A stretch of DNA of 64,000 bases from Rubrivivax sp. Lineage in GTDB: Bacteria; Pseudomonadota; Gammaproteobacteria; Burkholderiales; Burkholderiaceae_C. The stretch covers positions 1-64,000 of the forward strand of contig JADJYX010000011.1 in the NCBI GenBank assembly GCA_016719535.1, written 5' to 3'. Shown here one piece after another: positions 54,006 through 63,303 of the stretch (the first letter of the stretch is position 1; every line of letters begins with the position of its first letter). A program made the position numbers and the translations under genes. The notes beneath the pieces are model-generated. The model ran no database searches. It was given only the letters and a program-made list of their open reading frames with translations, and was not told the origin of the DNA.

Positions 54006-54782
54006 ATGACCATCAAGACCGCGACGCTGGGCGGCGTGGCCACGATCGAGATCGCGCGCCCCGAGAAGAAGAATGCGCTCACCATCGCGATGTACCAGGC
54101 GATGGCCGACGCACTGCGCGCCGCCGCTGCCGACCCGGCCGTGCGCGCGGTGCTGATCACCGGCCAGCCGGGCATCTTTACCTCGGGCAACGACCTCGAG
54201 GACTTCATGCGGCGCCCGCCGGGGCAGGGCGGCAGCGCCACCGAGGATTCGGCCGTCGGCCAGTTCATGCGCGCGCTGCTGGACTGCGACAAGCCGGTGG
54301 TGGCCGCCGTCACCGGTGCGGCCATCGGCATCGGCACCACGATGCTGCTGCATTGCGACTTCGTCTATGTCTCCGACGAGGCGCGCCTGGCCATGCCCTT
54401 CGTCGGCCTGGGCCTGGTGCCCGAATATGCGTCCAGCCTGCTGCTGCCGCAGCTGATGGGCGCGCGCCGCGCGGCCGAGAAGCTGCTGCTGGGCGACCCC
54501 TTCACGCCCGAGCAGGCGGTGGAATGCGGCATCGCCAATGCGGTGCTGCCGGCCGGCGAGGTGGCGGGCCACGCCCGCCGCGTGGCCGAGCGCTTCAACG
54601 CGCTGCCGCCCGGTGCCGTGCAGGAGGCCAAGCGGCTGATGCGCGCACCGCAGCGCGAGCAGGTGCTGGCCGTCATCAAGACCGAGGGCGAGTTGTTTGC
54701 GCAACGCCTGCGCAGCCCCGAGGCGATGGAGGCCTTCCAGGCCTTCTTCCAGAAGCGCAAGCCCGACTTCTCGACATTCTGA
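54006..54782 (+). CDS. Enoyl-CoA hydratase/isomerase family protein
   Basis: A 258-residue crotonase-fold enzyme. The oxyanion-hole segments are visible as FTSGNDLEDFM (residues of about 58-68) and GAAIGIGTTMLLHCDFVYVS (about 104-123); the second catalytic region reads MPFVGLGLVPEYASSLLLPQ, with one acidic residue of the usual glutamate pair, so it may be a hydratase or an isomerase. GGAGACAAGC precedes ATG 54006. It is followed by an SGNH hydrolase gene whose ATG overlaps its TGA (TGATG). Confidence 0.93.
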   Translation: MTIKTATLGGVATIEIARPEKKNALTIAMYQAMADALRAAAADPAVRAVLITGQPGIFTSGNDLEDFMRRPPGQGGSATEDSAVGQFMRALLDCDKPVVAAVTGAAIGIGTTMLLHCDFVYVSDEARLAMPFVGLGLVPEYASSLLLPQLMGARRAAEKLLLGDPFTPEQAVECGIANAVLPAGEVAGHARRVAERFNALPPGAVQEAKRLMRAPQREQVLAVIKTEGELFAQRLRSPEAMEAFQAFFQKRKPDFSTF

Positions 54783-55537
54783 TGTCGCTGGCGGTCAAGC
54801 TGGCGCTGACGCCGGTGCTGCTGGCGCAGGGCCTGCTGACGCGCGCGCGCATGCCGAGACTGCCCGAGGCACAAGGGCCGCGTGCCGGGCGCGTGGGCAG
54901 CGGGCACCGGCTGCGGCTGCTGGTGGCCGGTGATTCGTCGGCCGCCGGCGTTGGCGTGGCGCACCAGCGCGATGCGCTGGCGGCGCCGCTGGCCGCGCAA
55001 CTGGCCGCGCTGGCCGGCGTGTGCGTCGACTGGCAGCTGCTGGCGCGCAGCGGGTTGAATACCGCCGACACACTGGCCATGCTGCAGGCCGAGCCGCCGG
55101 GCGACCTGCAGGCCGACGTCGCCGTCATCGTCACCGGGGTCAACGACGTCACCGGCCAGGTGCCGTCGCAGCGCGCGCTGGCCGTGCGCCAGGCGCTCGC
55201 CAACTGGCTGCGCAATGCCTGTGGCGTGCAGCACGTGGCCTTCTGCCCGCTGCCGCCGGTGCATGCCTTTCCCGGGCTGCCGCAGCCCTTGCGCTGGGTG
55301 GCCGGTGCCGATGCGCGCCGCCACAACGACGCGCTGCGCGAATGGACGTCGACGCGCGGCGACGTGTCCTGCGTCGACATGCAGCTGCCGCTGGACCCGG
55401 CGGCGATGGCCGACGACGGCTTCCATCCCGGCGCGCCGGCCTACCGCTGGTGCGCCGACGCCATCGCCCGCCACCTGGCGGCGCAGGACTGGCGCGCCGA
55501 CCACACCCACATCAACGTCCCGGAGACGACGCGATGA
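54782..55537 (+). CDS. SGNH/GDSL hydrolase family protein
   Basis: A 251-residue esterase-like protein. The four SGNH blocks can be traced: GDSSAAGVGVAHQRDALA (Ser, block I, about residue 50), LARSGLNTADT (Gly, block II), VIVTGVNDVTGQVPS (Asn, block III, about 120) and DDGFHPGAPAYRWCADAIA (Asp-x-x-His, block V, about 222). An N-terminal hydrophobic stretch (AVKLALTPVLLAQGLL) may anchor it in the inner membrane. It probably hydrolyses ester or thioester bonds of lipids. It is coupled to the hydratase gene (TGATG) and to the SDR gene (ATGA overlap). Confidence 0.92.
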   Translation: MSLAVKLALTPVLLAQGLLTRARMPRLPEAQGPRAGRVGSGHRLRLLVAGDSSAAGVGVAHQRDALAAPLAAQLAALAGVCVDWQLLARSGLNTADTLAMLQAEPPGDLQADVAVIVTGVNDVTGQVPSQRALAVRQALANWLRNACGVQHVAFCPLPPVHAFPGLPQPLRWVAGADARRHNDALREWTSTRGDVSCVDMQLPLDPAAMADDGFHPGAPAYRWCADAIARHLAAQDWRADHTHINVPETTR

Positions 55538-56370
55538 CCCGCAGCCTCAAGGGCAAGACCCTCGTGATCACCGGCGCCAGCCGCGGCATCGGCCTGGCCA
55601 TCGGCGAACGTGCGGCACGCGACGGTGCCAACGTCGTGCTGCTGGCCAAGACCACCGAGCCCAACCCCAGGCTGCCGGGTACGCTGTTCACGGCTGCCGA
55701 AGAGATCCAGGTCGCCGGCGGCCAGGCGCTGCCGGTGCCCACCGACATCCGCGACGAGGCCGCGGTGGCCGCCGCCGTGCAGGCGGCGGTGGACCGCTTC
55801 GGCGGCATCGACATCCTGGTCAACAACGCCAGCGCCATCAGCCTGACCAACACGCCGATGACGCCGATGAAGCGCTTCGACCTCATGTTCGGCGTCAATG
55901 TGCGCGGCACCTATTGCTGCACGCAGGCCTGCCTGCCGCACCTGATCGCCAGCGCCAAGGCCGGCCGCAACCCGCACGTGCTGAACATGAGCCCGCCGCT
56001 GTCGATGCGCGAGCACTGGTTCCGCCCGCACGTGGCCTACACGATGGCCAAATACGGCATGAGCGAATGCACGCTCGGCCACGCGGGCGAATTCAGACCG
56101 CTGGGCATCGCCGTCAACAGCCTGTGGCCGCGCACCGCCATCGCCACCGCGGCGCTGCAGATGATCCCCGGCGTGGACCTGAAGCTGTGCCGCAAGCCCG
56201 AGATCCTGGCCGATGCCGCCTGGTGGATCCTGACCAGCGAATCGAAGGCCGTCAGCGGGCACTTCTTCATCGACGACGAACTGCTGCAAAGCCACGGTGT
56301 GCACGATCTCGATCCCTATGCCGTGACGCCGGGCAACCGGAATTTCATCCCCGATTTCTTTGTCGACTGA
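55534..56370 (+). CDS. Short-chain dehydrogenase/reductase (HSDL2-like)
   Basis: A 278-residue NAD(P)-dependent oxidoreductase. The cofactor motif TGASRGIGLAIGERAA is at about residues 14-29, NNASAISL near 95, the active-site serine in LNMSPPLSM and the YxxxK in YTMAKYGMSE. The long loop after residue 40 (AKTTEPNPRLPGTLFTAAEE) and the C-terminal DLDPYAVTPGNRNFIPDFFV place it in the HSDL2-like group linked to fatty-acid metabolism. It is the last gene of the operon, and a hairpin follows directly. Confidence 0.93.
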   Translation: MTRSLKGKTLVITGASRGIGLAIGERAARDGANVVLLAKTTEPNPRLPGTLFTAAEEIQVAGGQALPVPTDIRDEAAVAAAVQAAVDRFGGIDILVNNASAISLTNTPMTPMKRFDLMFGVNVRGTYCCTQACLPHLIASAKAGRNPHVLNMSPPLSMREHWFRPHVAYTMAKYGMSECTLGHAGEFRPLGIAVNSLWPRTAIATAALQMIPGVDLKLCRKPEILADAAWWILTSESKAVSGHFFIDDELLQSHGVHDLDPYAVTPGNRNFIPDFFVD

Positions 56371-56373
56371 CGA

Positions 56374-56403
56374 CGCCGGACCATGCCTGCGCACGGTCCG
56401 GCG
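56374..56403 (+). terminator. Terminator-like hairpin after the beta-oxidation operon
   Basis: CGCCGGACC (56374-56382) pairs perfectly with GGTCCGGCG (56395-56403), a 9-bp GC-rich stem with a 12-nt loop, starting 3 nt after the SDR stop. There is no U-run, so it may end transcription only weakly or protect the 3' end. The remaining 145 nt before the next gene show nothing else. Confidence 0.5.
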
Positions 56404-56548
56404 CGTCAGGAGAGGCCCGAGCTCTGCGAGGGCGCGGCCTGCAAGGTCGACTGACGACGCGTTTTCGCCGCTGGCGACTGCAGTGCTGCGCACGGGCCAC
56501 CGCTAGCATCGGCCGCGACCGGTGCCCGTCAGGCGGGCGGAGACACGC

Positions 56549-57463
56549 ATGAGCGAGAGGACCGGGCCCGCCGCGGCCTGGGTGCCGGCGGCCCTGATGG
56601 GCACGATGCTGGTGTGGGGCATCAACATCCCCCTGGTGAAGGCGCTGACGGCGTGGCTGGACACCGCGTCCATCGCCACGCTGCGCATGGGCGTGGCCTG
56701 CGCCACCTTCGGCGTGCTCGCGGTCTGGCACCGAAAGCCCTGGCCGCGGCTGTCGGCGCGGCAATGGGCAGGGCTGCTGGCCTGCGCCTTGTGCATGGTC
56801 TATCTCAACCAGATCCTGTTTGCCGCCGGCATGGCTCGCACCAGCGCCGCCAACGGTGCGCTCATCATGGCCACGGCGCCGCTGGTGTCGGCACTGCTGG
56901 CGGCACTGGCCTTCGGGGAACGGCTGCACCTGCGCCACCTGGCGGCGGTGGCGCTGGGCTTCGGCGGCGTGGCCGTGGTGGTGCTGCACAAGCCCGGCAG
57001 CGCACTCGGACAGGCCGGCTGGGGCGACCTGCTGGTGCTGGGCTGCGTGGTTTCGTTCGCCGCCGGCGGCGTGCTGGTGCAGCGCATGTCGGCGCGGCTG
57101 GATCCGCTGTCGCTCAGCGGCGTGATCTACCCGCTGGGCACGGCGATGCTGGCGCTGCACCTGGTGCTGGACCGCGGCGGCATGCCCGATGTCGCCACGC
57201 TGCTGCCGGGCTGGTGGCCCTGGGCGCTGATCGTCTTCTCGGGCGTTTTTGCCACCGCGCTGGGCAACTGGGTGTGGAACGGCGCCATCGGCCGCATCGG
57301 TGTGGCGCGCACGGCGGTCTATACCTACTGGGTGCCGGTCTTCGGCATGGGCTTTGCCGCGCTGCTGCTGGGCGAGCCGCTCAATGGCTGGTATGCACTG
57401 GGCCTGGTGATGGTGCTGGCGGGCAGCCGGCTGGCGGCGCGGCGGCCGGTGGCTGCAGCCTGA
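56549..57463 (+). CDS. DMT superfamily transporter (EamA domain)
   Basis: A 304-residue transporter with ten predicted helices and two EamA repeats, beginning MSERTGPAAAWVPAALMGTM then LVWGINIPLVKAL; the second repeat starts near residue 155 (LLVLGCVVSFAAGGVLVQR). GGAG lies about 7 nt before ATG 56549, which favours it over an upstream in-frame start at 56522. It stands alone after the beta-oxidation operon. Substrate unknown; export of a small metabolite is likely from the family. Confidence 0.88.
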   Translation: MSERTGPAAAWVPAALMGTMLVWGINIPLVKALTAWLDTASIATLRMGVACATFGVLAVWHRKPWPRLSARQWAGLLACALCMVYLNQILFAAGMARTSAANGALIMATAPLVSALLAALAFGERLHLRHLAAVALGFGGVAVVVLHKPGSALGQAGWGDLLVLGCVVSFAAGGVLVQRMSARLDPLSLSGVIYPLGTAMLALHLVLDRGGMPDVATLLPGWWPWALIVFSGVFATALGNWVWNGAIGRIGVARTAVYTYWVPVFGMGFAALLLGEPLNGWYALGLVMVLAGSRLAARRPVAAA

Positions 57464-57627
57464 GCGGTCTGGCGGCGCCGAGCGCGTGAGTGCTTGGTTG
57501 CTGATGGCGCATGGCAGCCGCATCCCGGTTCCCACGGCCCTAGACTTGCATCCGCGCGCGTCGTGGTGCGTTCACCCCAGCCGGTGGCCCGCGCCGCCGG
57601 CTTTCACCTCGCAGCAGGAAGACCCTG

Positions 57628-57813
57628 ATGAAGAATATGCCCGGCATCATCGGCGGCAGCGGGTTTTTCGATCTGGCCGGCCCGACCGACACCCGTCGGG
57701 CGGCCGTCGAAACGCGCTGGGGCGCGCCATCGGACGCGTTGTTCCGTCAGCGCCCGGCGCGCCCCGGCGCTGGCGGACCGGCTGCGCCCGGCCTTGCGCG
57801 GGGGGCGGCATGA
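57628..57813 (+). pseudogene. mtnP: N-terminal remnant of methylthioadenosine phosphorylase (mtnP)
   Basis: The first 36 residues read MPGIIGGSGFFDLAG and VETRWGAPSDALF, the start of MTA/purine nucleoside phosphorylases (phosphate-binding GGSG, then WGxPSD). After DALF the match stops abruptly and the frame runs through unrelated sequence to a stop at 57813, where a full enzyme would need about 250 more residues. The conserved continuation (a FLPRHGRGH-type motif) appears in no frame before the next gene, so most of the gene is deleted rather than frameshifted. GGAAGACCC precedes the start. The stop overlaps the caspase-like gene's ATG. Confidence 0.7.
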
Positions 57814-59183
57814 CCCGCGCCGGGTCTTCATCGCTGCGCCCGGCGGCGCGCTGGTTGCTGGCGGCGGCGCTGGTCGTGCTGTCGGCGACGGCCGCTGCGC
57901 AGCCGTGCAGCAGCCGGCTGCGCATCACCCTGGGCGACGGCAGTGCGTCCTGCCTGACCGACCACGCGCTGGCGCAGCGTACCGCAACCGCCCGACCGGG
58001 CACGCTGGCTAGCCTGCTGCCGGTCAGCGGCCTGTATGCGGTGGCCGTGTCGCCGGCGCTGCCCCAGTGCCCGGCGGCGCTGGGCTTTTCCGCCATCAGC
58101 ACGATGCCCACGGCCACCGGCGCAGTCGGCAACGGCGCCGACAGCCCGCATGCGCGCAGTGCGCTGGCCGAGTGCCGCCAGAAGCTGCCGTGGTCGGCGC
58201 CGCCGGAGTGCAGCTGCCGACTGGTGCTGGTCGACGGCTTGTCGACGCTGCCGCCGGAGTCCTTCGCCCGCTATGCGGGGACCGCGCCCGCTGTGGTGGC
58301 CGCAGCGCCGCCGCCGGCCCCCGAGCAAGCCGCCGCGGCGCCAGCCGAACCCGCCGTCACCGAGGTCCGGCCGCCGCCGGGCAACGGCGAGGTGGCGGCG
58401 CTGCGCCGCCGGATCGAACAGTTGCAGGCCGAGGTCGGGCAGGCCCAGGCCGCCCGCAGCCCGCCCGCGGCCGCGACGCCGGTCAACCGGCTCACCGCGC
58501 GGGCGCTGGTGATCGGCAACGGGGCCTACAAGCACCTGGGCACGCTGGCCAATCCGCGCCGCGACGCCATGGACATGGCCGCCAAGCTGCGCGGCTTCGG
58601 CATCGAGGTCGACCTCGTGCTGGACGCCGACCGCCATGCCCTGGTGAAGGCGCTGGCGGATCACAACCGCAAGGCCACCGCGCTGGACGTGAACATCCTG
58701 TACTACGCCGGCCACGGCCTGCAGGTGGGTGGCATCAACTACATCGCGCCGGTGGACATGCTGGCCGATGGCATCTCCTCGGGCCACGTCAAGCTCAACG
58801 GCGTGGCGCTCAACGACGCGCTCGACTACCTGCCCGCCCGCACGCGGCTGGTCTTCCTGGACGCCTGCCGGGACAACCCTGCCGTGCGCAAGCTGGTGGC
58901 CAACCGCAGCGTGGCTGCGCCGGGCCTGGCACCCGTCTCGGCCACTTCGGGCACCTTGATCGCGTATGCCACGCGCGATGGTTCGGTGGCCGAGGACGGC
59001 AAGGGCCGCAACAGCCCCTACACCGCGGCGCTGCTGCGGCACCTGGACGCGCCCGATGACATCGCGGTGGTGTTGCGCCGCGTGCGGCAGTCGGTGATGG
59101 AAGCCACCGGCAACCGCCAGGAGCCGTGGGAATACGGTTCGCTGGTCGGCGACCAGCTGGTGTTGTCGCGCCTGGTGCGCTGA
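57810..59183 (+). CDS. Caspase-family (C14) peptidase, exported
   Basis: A 457-residue protein of the prokaryotic metacaspase/orthocaspase type. A signal peptide (LRPAARWLLAAALVVLSATAAAQ, cleavage near residue 31) points to the periplasm. An N-terminal cysteine-rich region is followed by an alanine/proline linker and a short coiled-coil (VAALRRRIEQLQAEVGQAQA, about residues 195-214). The caspase fold starts at RALVIGNGAYKHLGTLANPR (about 230); the dyad is His in YYAGHGLQVGG and Cys in FLDACRDNPAVRK. The ATG at 57810 overlaps the mtnP remnant. Substrates of such bacterial proteins are largely unknown. Confidence 0.88.
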   Translation: MTRAGSSSLRPAARWLLAAALVVLSATAAAQPCSSRLRITLGDGSASCLTDHALAQRTATARPGTLASLLPVSGLYAVAVSPALPQCPAALGFSAISTMPTATGAVGNGADSPHARSALAECRQKLPWSAPPECSCRLVLVDGLSTLPPESFARYAGTAPAVVAAAPPPAPEQAAAAPAEPAVTEVRPPPGNGEVAALRRRIEQLQAEVGQAQAARSPPAAATPVNRLTARALVIGNGAYKHLGTLANPRRDAMDMAAKLRGFGIEVDLVLDADRHALVKALADHNRKATALDVNILYYAGHGLQVGGINYIAPVDMLADGISSGHVKLNGVALNDALDYLPARTRLVFLDACRDNPAVRKLVANRSVAAPGLAPVSATSGTLIAYATRDGSVAEDGKGRNSPYTAALLRHLDAPDDIAVVLRRVRQSVMEATGNRQEPWEYGSLVGDQLVLSRLVR

Positions 59184-59270
59184 GGATCGACGGCCGTCGC
59201 CCGTGCACGCCCCGGTGGCGCGCCAGGCAGGCCCGGTCAAGCCCGTGCCGCCTGCGCTGTCACCCGGCGC

Positions 59271-59702
59271 TCACGCCGCACCCGCCATCGCCCGCGGCTG
59301 CCCCTGGCCATCGATGGCGACGTAGGTCAGGTTGGCCTCGGTCACCTTGACCAGCTGCGGGTGCACCGGGTTGCGCTCGGCCCAGACCTCGACATGCACG
59401 GTGATCGACGTTCGTCCCACGCGCGTGACGGCGGCGTAGAAGCTCAGCAGGTCGCCGATCGACACCGGCTGCTTGAAGGTGAACTGGTTGACGGCCACGG
59501 TGGCGATGCGCCCGCGCGCCACGCGCATCGGCAGCACCGCACCGGCCACGTCGACTTGCGCCATGATCCAGCCGCCGAAGACGTCGCCGTTGGCATTGAC
59601 GTCGGCCGGCATGGGCATCACGCGCATCACCAGTTCGGCGCCGTCGGGCAAACTGGCGGGTACGGCCAGGGTCGTTGCGACCGGGGTTGAATCGGTTGCC
59701 AT
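59271..59702 (-). CDS. Acyl-CoA thioesterase (YciA-like hotdog fold)
   Basis: A 143-residue hotdog-fold thioesterase that releases free acid from acyl-CoA. The family pattern is VMPMPADVNANGDVFGGWIM (with the catalytic Asp in GDVFGGW), then VNQFTFKQPVSIGDLLSFYA and SITVHVEVWAE. GGAGGTG about 6 nt before ATG 59702 fixes the start. It converges with the caspase-like gene (87-nt gap, nothing seen) and is divergent from the Atm1-type exporter with 37 nt between the starts. Confidence 0.92.
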   Translation of the reverse strand: MATDSTPVATTLAVPASLPDGAELVMRVMPMPADVNANGDVFGGWIMAQVDVAGAVLPMRVARGRIATVAVNQFTFKQPVSIGDLLSFYAAVTRVGRTSITVHVEVWAERNPVHPQLVKVTEANLTYVAIDGQGQPRAMAGAA

Positions 59703-59739
59703 CGGCGCCACCTCCAGAAGTCCTCCGAAGCATTCTTCC

Positions 59740-61580
59740 ATGAGACGAAGCACGATGGCCCTGCCGCAACCTGCGGAAGGCCAGCCCGGTGCGGCCGGCC
59801 GATCCGACTGGGCCACGCTGCGCAAGCTGCTGCCCTACCTGTGGCGCTACCGCTGGCGGGTGGGCATTGCGCTGGCGTTTCTGCTGGCGGCCAAGATGGC
59901 CAACGTGGGCGTGCCGCTGCTGCTGAAGGAGCTGGTCGATGGCCTGGCCATCCAGCCCGGCAGCGCGGCGGCGCTGCTGTTGGTGCCGGTCGGGCTGATC
60001 GTCGCCTACGGCGCGCTGCGCCTGAGCACCACGCTGTTCACCGAACTGCGCGAACTGATCTTCGCCAAGGCCACCGAAGGCACGGCGCGCAGCATCAGCC
60101 TGCAGGTCTTCCGCCACCTGCACGCGCTGTCGCTGCGCTTTCACCTCGAGCGTCAGACCGGCGGCATGACGCGCGACATCGAGCGCGGCACGCGCGCGGT
60201 GCACTCGCTGATCAGCTATTCGCTCTACAGCATCCTGCCCACGCTGATCGAGGTCACGATGGTGCTGACGGTGCTGGCCGTCAAGTTCGACGCCTGGTTT
60301 GCCGGCATCACCGTCATCGCGCTGGTGGTCTATATCAGCTACACGGTGGTGATGACCGAATGGCGCACGCAGTTCCGCAAGCAGATGAACGAGATCGACT
60401 CGACGGCGCATTCGCGCGCCATCGACGCGCTGCTGAACTACGAGACCGTCAAATATTTCAACAACGAGGATTTCGAGGCCAGGCGCTACGACGACAACCT
60501 CGAGAAGCTGCGCCGCGCCAGCCTGAAGAGCCAGAGCACGCTGTCGCTGCTCAATACCGGCCAGCAGCTGATCATCGCCACCGCGCTGGTGGCCATGCTG
60601 TGGCGCGCCACGCAGGGCGTGGTCGACGGCCGCATGACGCTGGGTGACCTGGTGATGGTCAATGCCTTCATGATCCAGCTCTACATCCCGCTCAACTTCC
60701 TGGGCGTGATCTACCGCGAGATCAAGCAGAGTCTGACCGACCTGGACAAGATGTTCACGCTGCTCGAGCGCGATCGCGAGGTGGCCGACGCGCCCGGCGC
60801 GCCGCCGCTGCAGGTGAGCGAGGGCGTGGTGCGTTTCGAGCACGTGAGCTTTGCCTACGACGCCAGCCGCCCCATCCTGCACGACGTCAGCTTCGAGATC
60901 CCGGCGGGCAAGACGGTGGCCGTGGTCGGGCCTTCGGGCGCCGGCAAGAGCACGCTGGCGCGGCTGCTGTACCGCTTCTACGACGTGGGCGGCGGGCGCG
61001 TGACCATCGACGGCCAGGACATTCGCGATGTGACCCAGGCCAGCCTGCGCGCGGCCATCGGCATCGTGCCGCAGGACACGGTGCTGTTCAACGACACCGT
61101 CGAATACAACATCGCCTACGGCCGCCCCGGCGCCGCGCGCGCCGAGGTCGAGGCCGCCGCCCGCGCCGCGCACATCCACGACTTCATCGCCGCCACGCCC
61201 AAGGGCTACGACACCATGGTCGGCGAGCGCGGCCTCAAGCTCAGCGGCGGCGAGAAGCAGCGCGTGGCGATCGCGCGCACGCTGCTGAAGAACCCGCCGG
61301 TGCTGATCTTCGACGAGGCCACCTCGGCGCTGGACTCGGCCAACGAACGTGCCATCCAGGCCGAGCTGCGCAGCGTCTCCGAGGGCAAGACGGCGCTCGT
61401 CATCGCGCACCGGCTGTCCACCGTCCACCACGCGGACGTAATCGTGGTGATGGACCAGGGCCGCGTGGTCGAGTGCGGCCCCATGCCGAGCTGCTGGCGC
61501 GCGGCGGGCGTTATGCTCAGATGTGGCGGCTGCAGCAGAGTGGCGAGCCCACCGGCACCGCCGATCCCGCACCCGCATAG
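59740..61580 (+). CDS. ABC exporter of the Atm1/ABCB7 type (fused membrane and ATPase domains), frameshift at the very end
   Basis: About 613 residues. The membrane domain covers residues 25-320 and contains ALLNYETVKYFNNEDFEARR, a stretch almost diagnostic of Atm1-type exporters, which move glutathione- or persulfide-linked cargo in relation to iron-sulfur and heavy-metal handling. The ATPase has Walker A GPSGAGKS (about 397), signature LSGGEKQRVAIAR (about 500), Walker B VLIFDEATSALD (about 519) and the H-loop IAHRLSTVHHAD. At 61,482 one base is missing: VVECG should continue HAELLARGGRYAQMWRLQQS and end at the TAG at 61580. All catalytic parts precede the shift. ATG 59755 is an alternative start. 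Confidence 0.9.
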
Positions 61581-61612
61581 ACACTGCTCGACGGCCCGCC
61601 TAACATGCCTGC

Positions 61613-61891
61613 ATGCGACTGACCGACAACGAGCGCCGCGTCCTGCTCCAGGCCGTGGCCGCAGTCGACCGGACGCCGAGGTCTGGCTGCCTGGCTCGCG
61701 CGTGCGCGACGACGCCCGCGGCGGCGACATCGACCTGCTGGTGCTGTCCAGCCGAATGGGTCTGCGCGACAAGCTCGACGTTCTGGCGCGGATGCACCAG
61801 GCGCTGGGCGACAGCGCATCGATCTGACGATCGCGCGCGACGAGTCGCGCCCTTCGTGAGGGTGGCCAAGGCGCAGGGCGTCCGGCTGTGA
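61613..61891 (+). pseudogene. MNT-domain nucleotidyltransferase (MntA-type antitoxin), frameshifted
   Basis: Joining frames gives about 94 residues: RLTDNERRVLLQAVAAVD, then EVWLPGSRVRDDARGGDIDL followed by LVLSSRMGLRDKLDVLARMH, then RIDLTIARDESR and PFVRVAKAQGVRL. The GSR-x-RDDARGGDIDLLV pattern is the nucleotidyltransferase active site (GSRARG...DIDL) of minimal MNT proteins, which as antitoxins AMPylate HEPN toxins. Frameshifts fall near 61,670, 61,815 and 61,852. The stop overlaps the start of the HEPN-like partner by 4 nt. The module is recognisable, but it is broken as sequenced. Confidence 0.7.
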
Positions 61892-62341
61892 GCAGCATGT
61901 CGGATCGGCGTGTCGAGCTGCGTGCCATGCTGCAGGGCGAGTCCGCGCGCAGCGCAGGCGGCCGACCACCTGCGCTGGTCGCTGGGCCGATGCCAAGCGC
62001 TCGGCCCCGGTCCCTGGGCTCCGGACGAGCTCGAACGCCTGGAGTCGATGGCCAGTCGCTTCGCGCGGCTCTCGGACCTGTTGACGCAACGCATCATGCG
62101 ACTGGCCGACGAACTCGAGCTCGAGGCCCGGGAAGTCTGATCGACCGCATCCGCAGGGCCAAAGCGCGGCTGGTCGGATTCGGACGGGCAACTCATCGCG
62201 CCGGGACGCTGCGCAACCTGATCGCGCACGAGTATGAAGACGAGGATCTGCCGGCGCTCTGTGCGGAAGTGCAGCGCTCGTCGCCAGCCCTGCTGCATCG
62301 CGGTGGATCGAGCGCTCGCCTGGTCGCGGCAGATCCGTTGA
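61888..62341 (+). pseudogene. HEPN-domain toxin (HepT-like), frameshifted
   Basis: Joined frames give a helical protein of about 150 residues: VELRAMLQGE, then AADHLRWSLGRCQALGPGPW and LERLESMASRFARLSDLLTQ, then GSLIDRIRRA and LRNLIAHEYEDEDLPALCAE, ending VDRALAWSRQIR. RNLIAH is the R-x4-H ribonuclease motif of HEPN toxins. At least three single-base shifts (about 61,950, 62,135 and 62,165-62,300) break the frame. It follows the MNT gene with a 4-nt overlap, as in MntA-HepT toxin-antitoxin pairs. Whether the locus is truly inactive depends on sequence quality. Confidence 0.65.
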
Positions 62342-62353
62342 GTCGCGCCGGCG

Positions 62354-63265
62354 ATGGAAACCAAGTGGCTCGAGGACTTTCGCGCTCGCCGAGACGCGCA
62401 GCTTCTCGCGCGCGGCGCAGCTGCGCCATGTCACGCAGCCGGCCTTCAGCCGCCGCATCCAGGCGCTGGAGGCCTGGACCGGCATCGACCTCGTCGACCG
62501 TTCGTCCTACCCGACGCGGCTCACCCCCGCGGGCGAGACCTTCCACGGCCAGGCGCTGGAGATCGTGGGCGCACTGCAGGCCACGCGCAACCTGATGCGC
62601 AGCCATCAGAACGCCGGGCAGGACGTCATCGAGTTCGCGGTGCCGCATTCGCTGGCCTTCACCTTCTTCCCGCACTGGCTCACCGGGCTGCGGCCGCAGT
62701 TCGGCGCCCTCCGCAGCCGGCTCAATGCCTTCAACGTGCACGACGCGGTGATGCGGCTGACCGAGGGCGGCTGCGACCTGCTGATCGCCTACCACCACCC
62801 CAGCCAGCCGCTGCAGCTCAGCCCCGACCGCTACGAGATGCTGAGCCTGGGTGACGAGAGCCTGGCGCCCTATGCCAGGCCGGGCCCCGACGGCCAGCCG
62901 CTGCTGCGCCTGCCCGCTGTGCCGGCGCGCGTGTGCCCTTCCTCAGCTACGCGCCCGGCGCCTACATGGCGCGGCTGGTCGAGGTGATCCTGAAGGAGGC
63001 CGAGACCGTGCCGTCGCTCGAGGCGGTGTACGAAACCGACATGGCCGAAGGCCTGAAGGCGATGGCGCTCGAAGGCCACGGGCTGGCCTTCCTGCCCAGC
63101 AGTTCGGTGCGCAAGGAGCTCAGGGCCGCCGCCTGGTGCGCTGCCGCCGCGCCCGGCCGCTGGCAGCTGACGATGGAAGTGCGCATCTACCGCGAACGTC
63201 CCGGTGTCGCGCGCCACACCAAGGCCCAGGCGGTGGCGCTGTGGGACTTCCTGGCGCGTCGATAG
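62354..63265 (+). pseudogene. LysR family transcriptional regulator, two frameshifts
   Basis: A regulator of about 303 residues in three frames. ATG 62354 gives METKWLEDF; after a shift near 62,380 the helix-turn-helix continues ALAETRSFSRAAQLRHVTQP then AFSRRIQALEAWTGIDLVDR. The sensor domain follows (FAVPHSLAFTFFPHWLTGLR) up to a second shift near 62,930, then VPFLSYAPGAYMARLVEVIL to the end at 63265. Length and content match intact LysR proteins, so the breaks are probably base-call errors. It lies 12 nt after the HEPN-like gene and 38 nt before pyrC. Confidence 0.8.
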
Positions 63266-63303
63266 CCTCGTCGTTCACCGGCGTGCCGGGGGCCATTGGT
63301 CGC

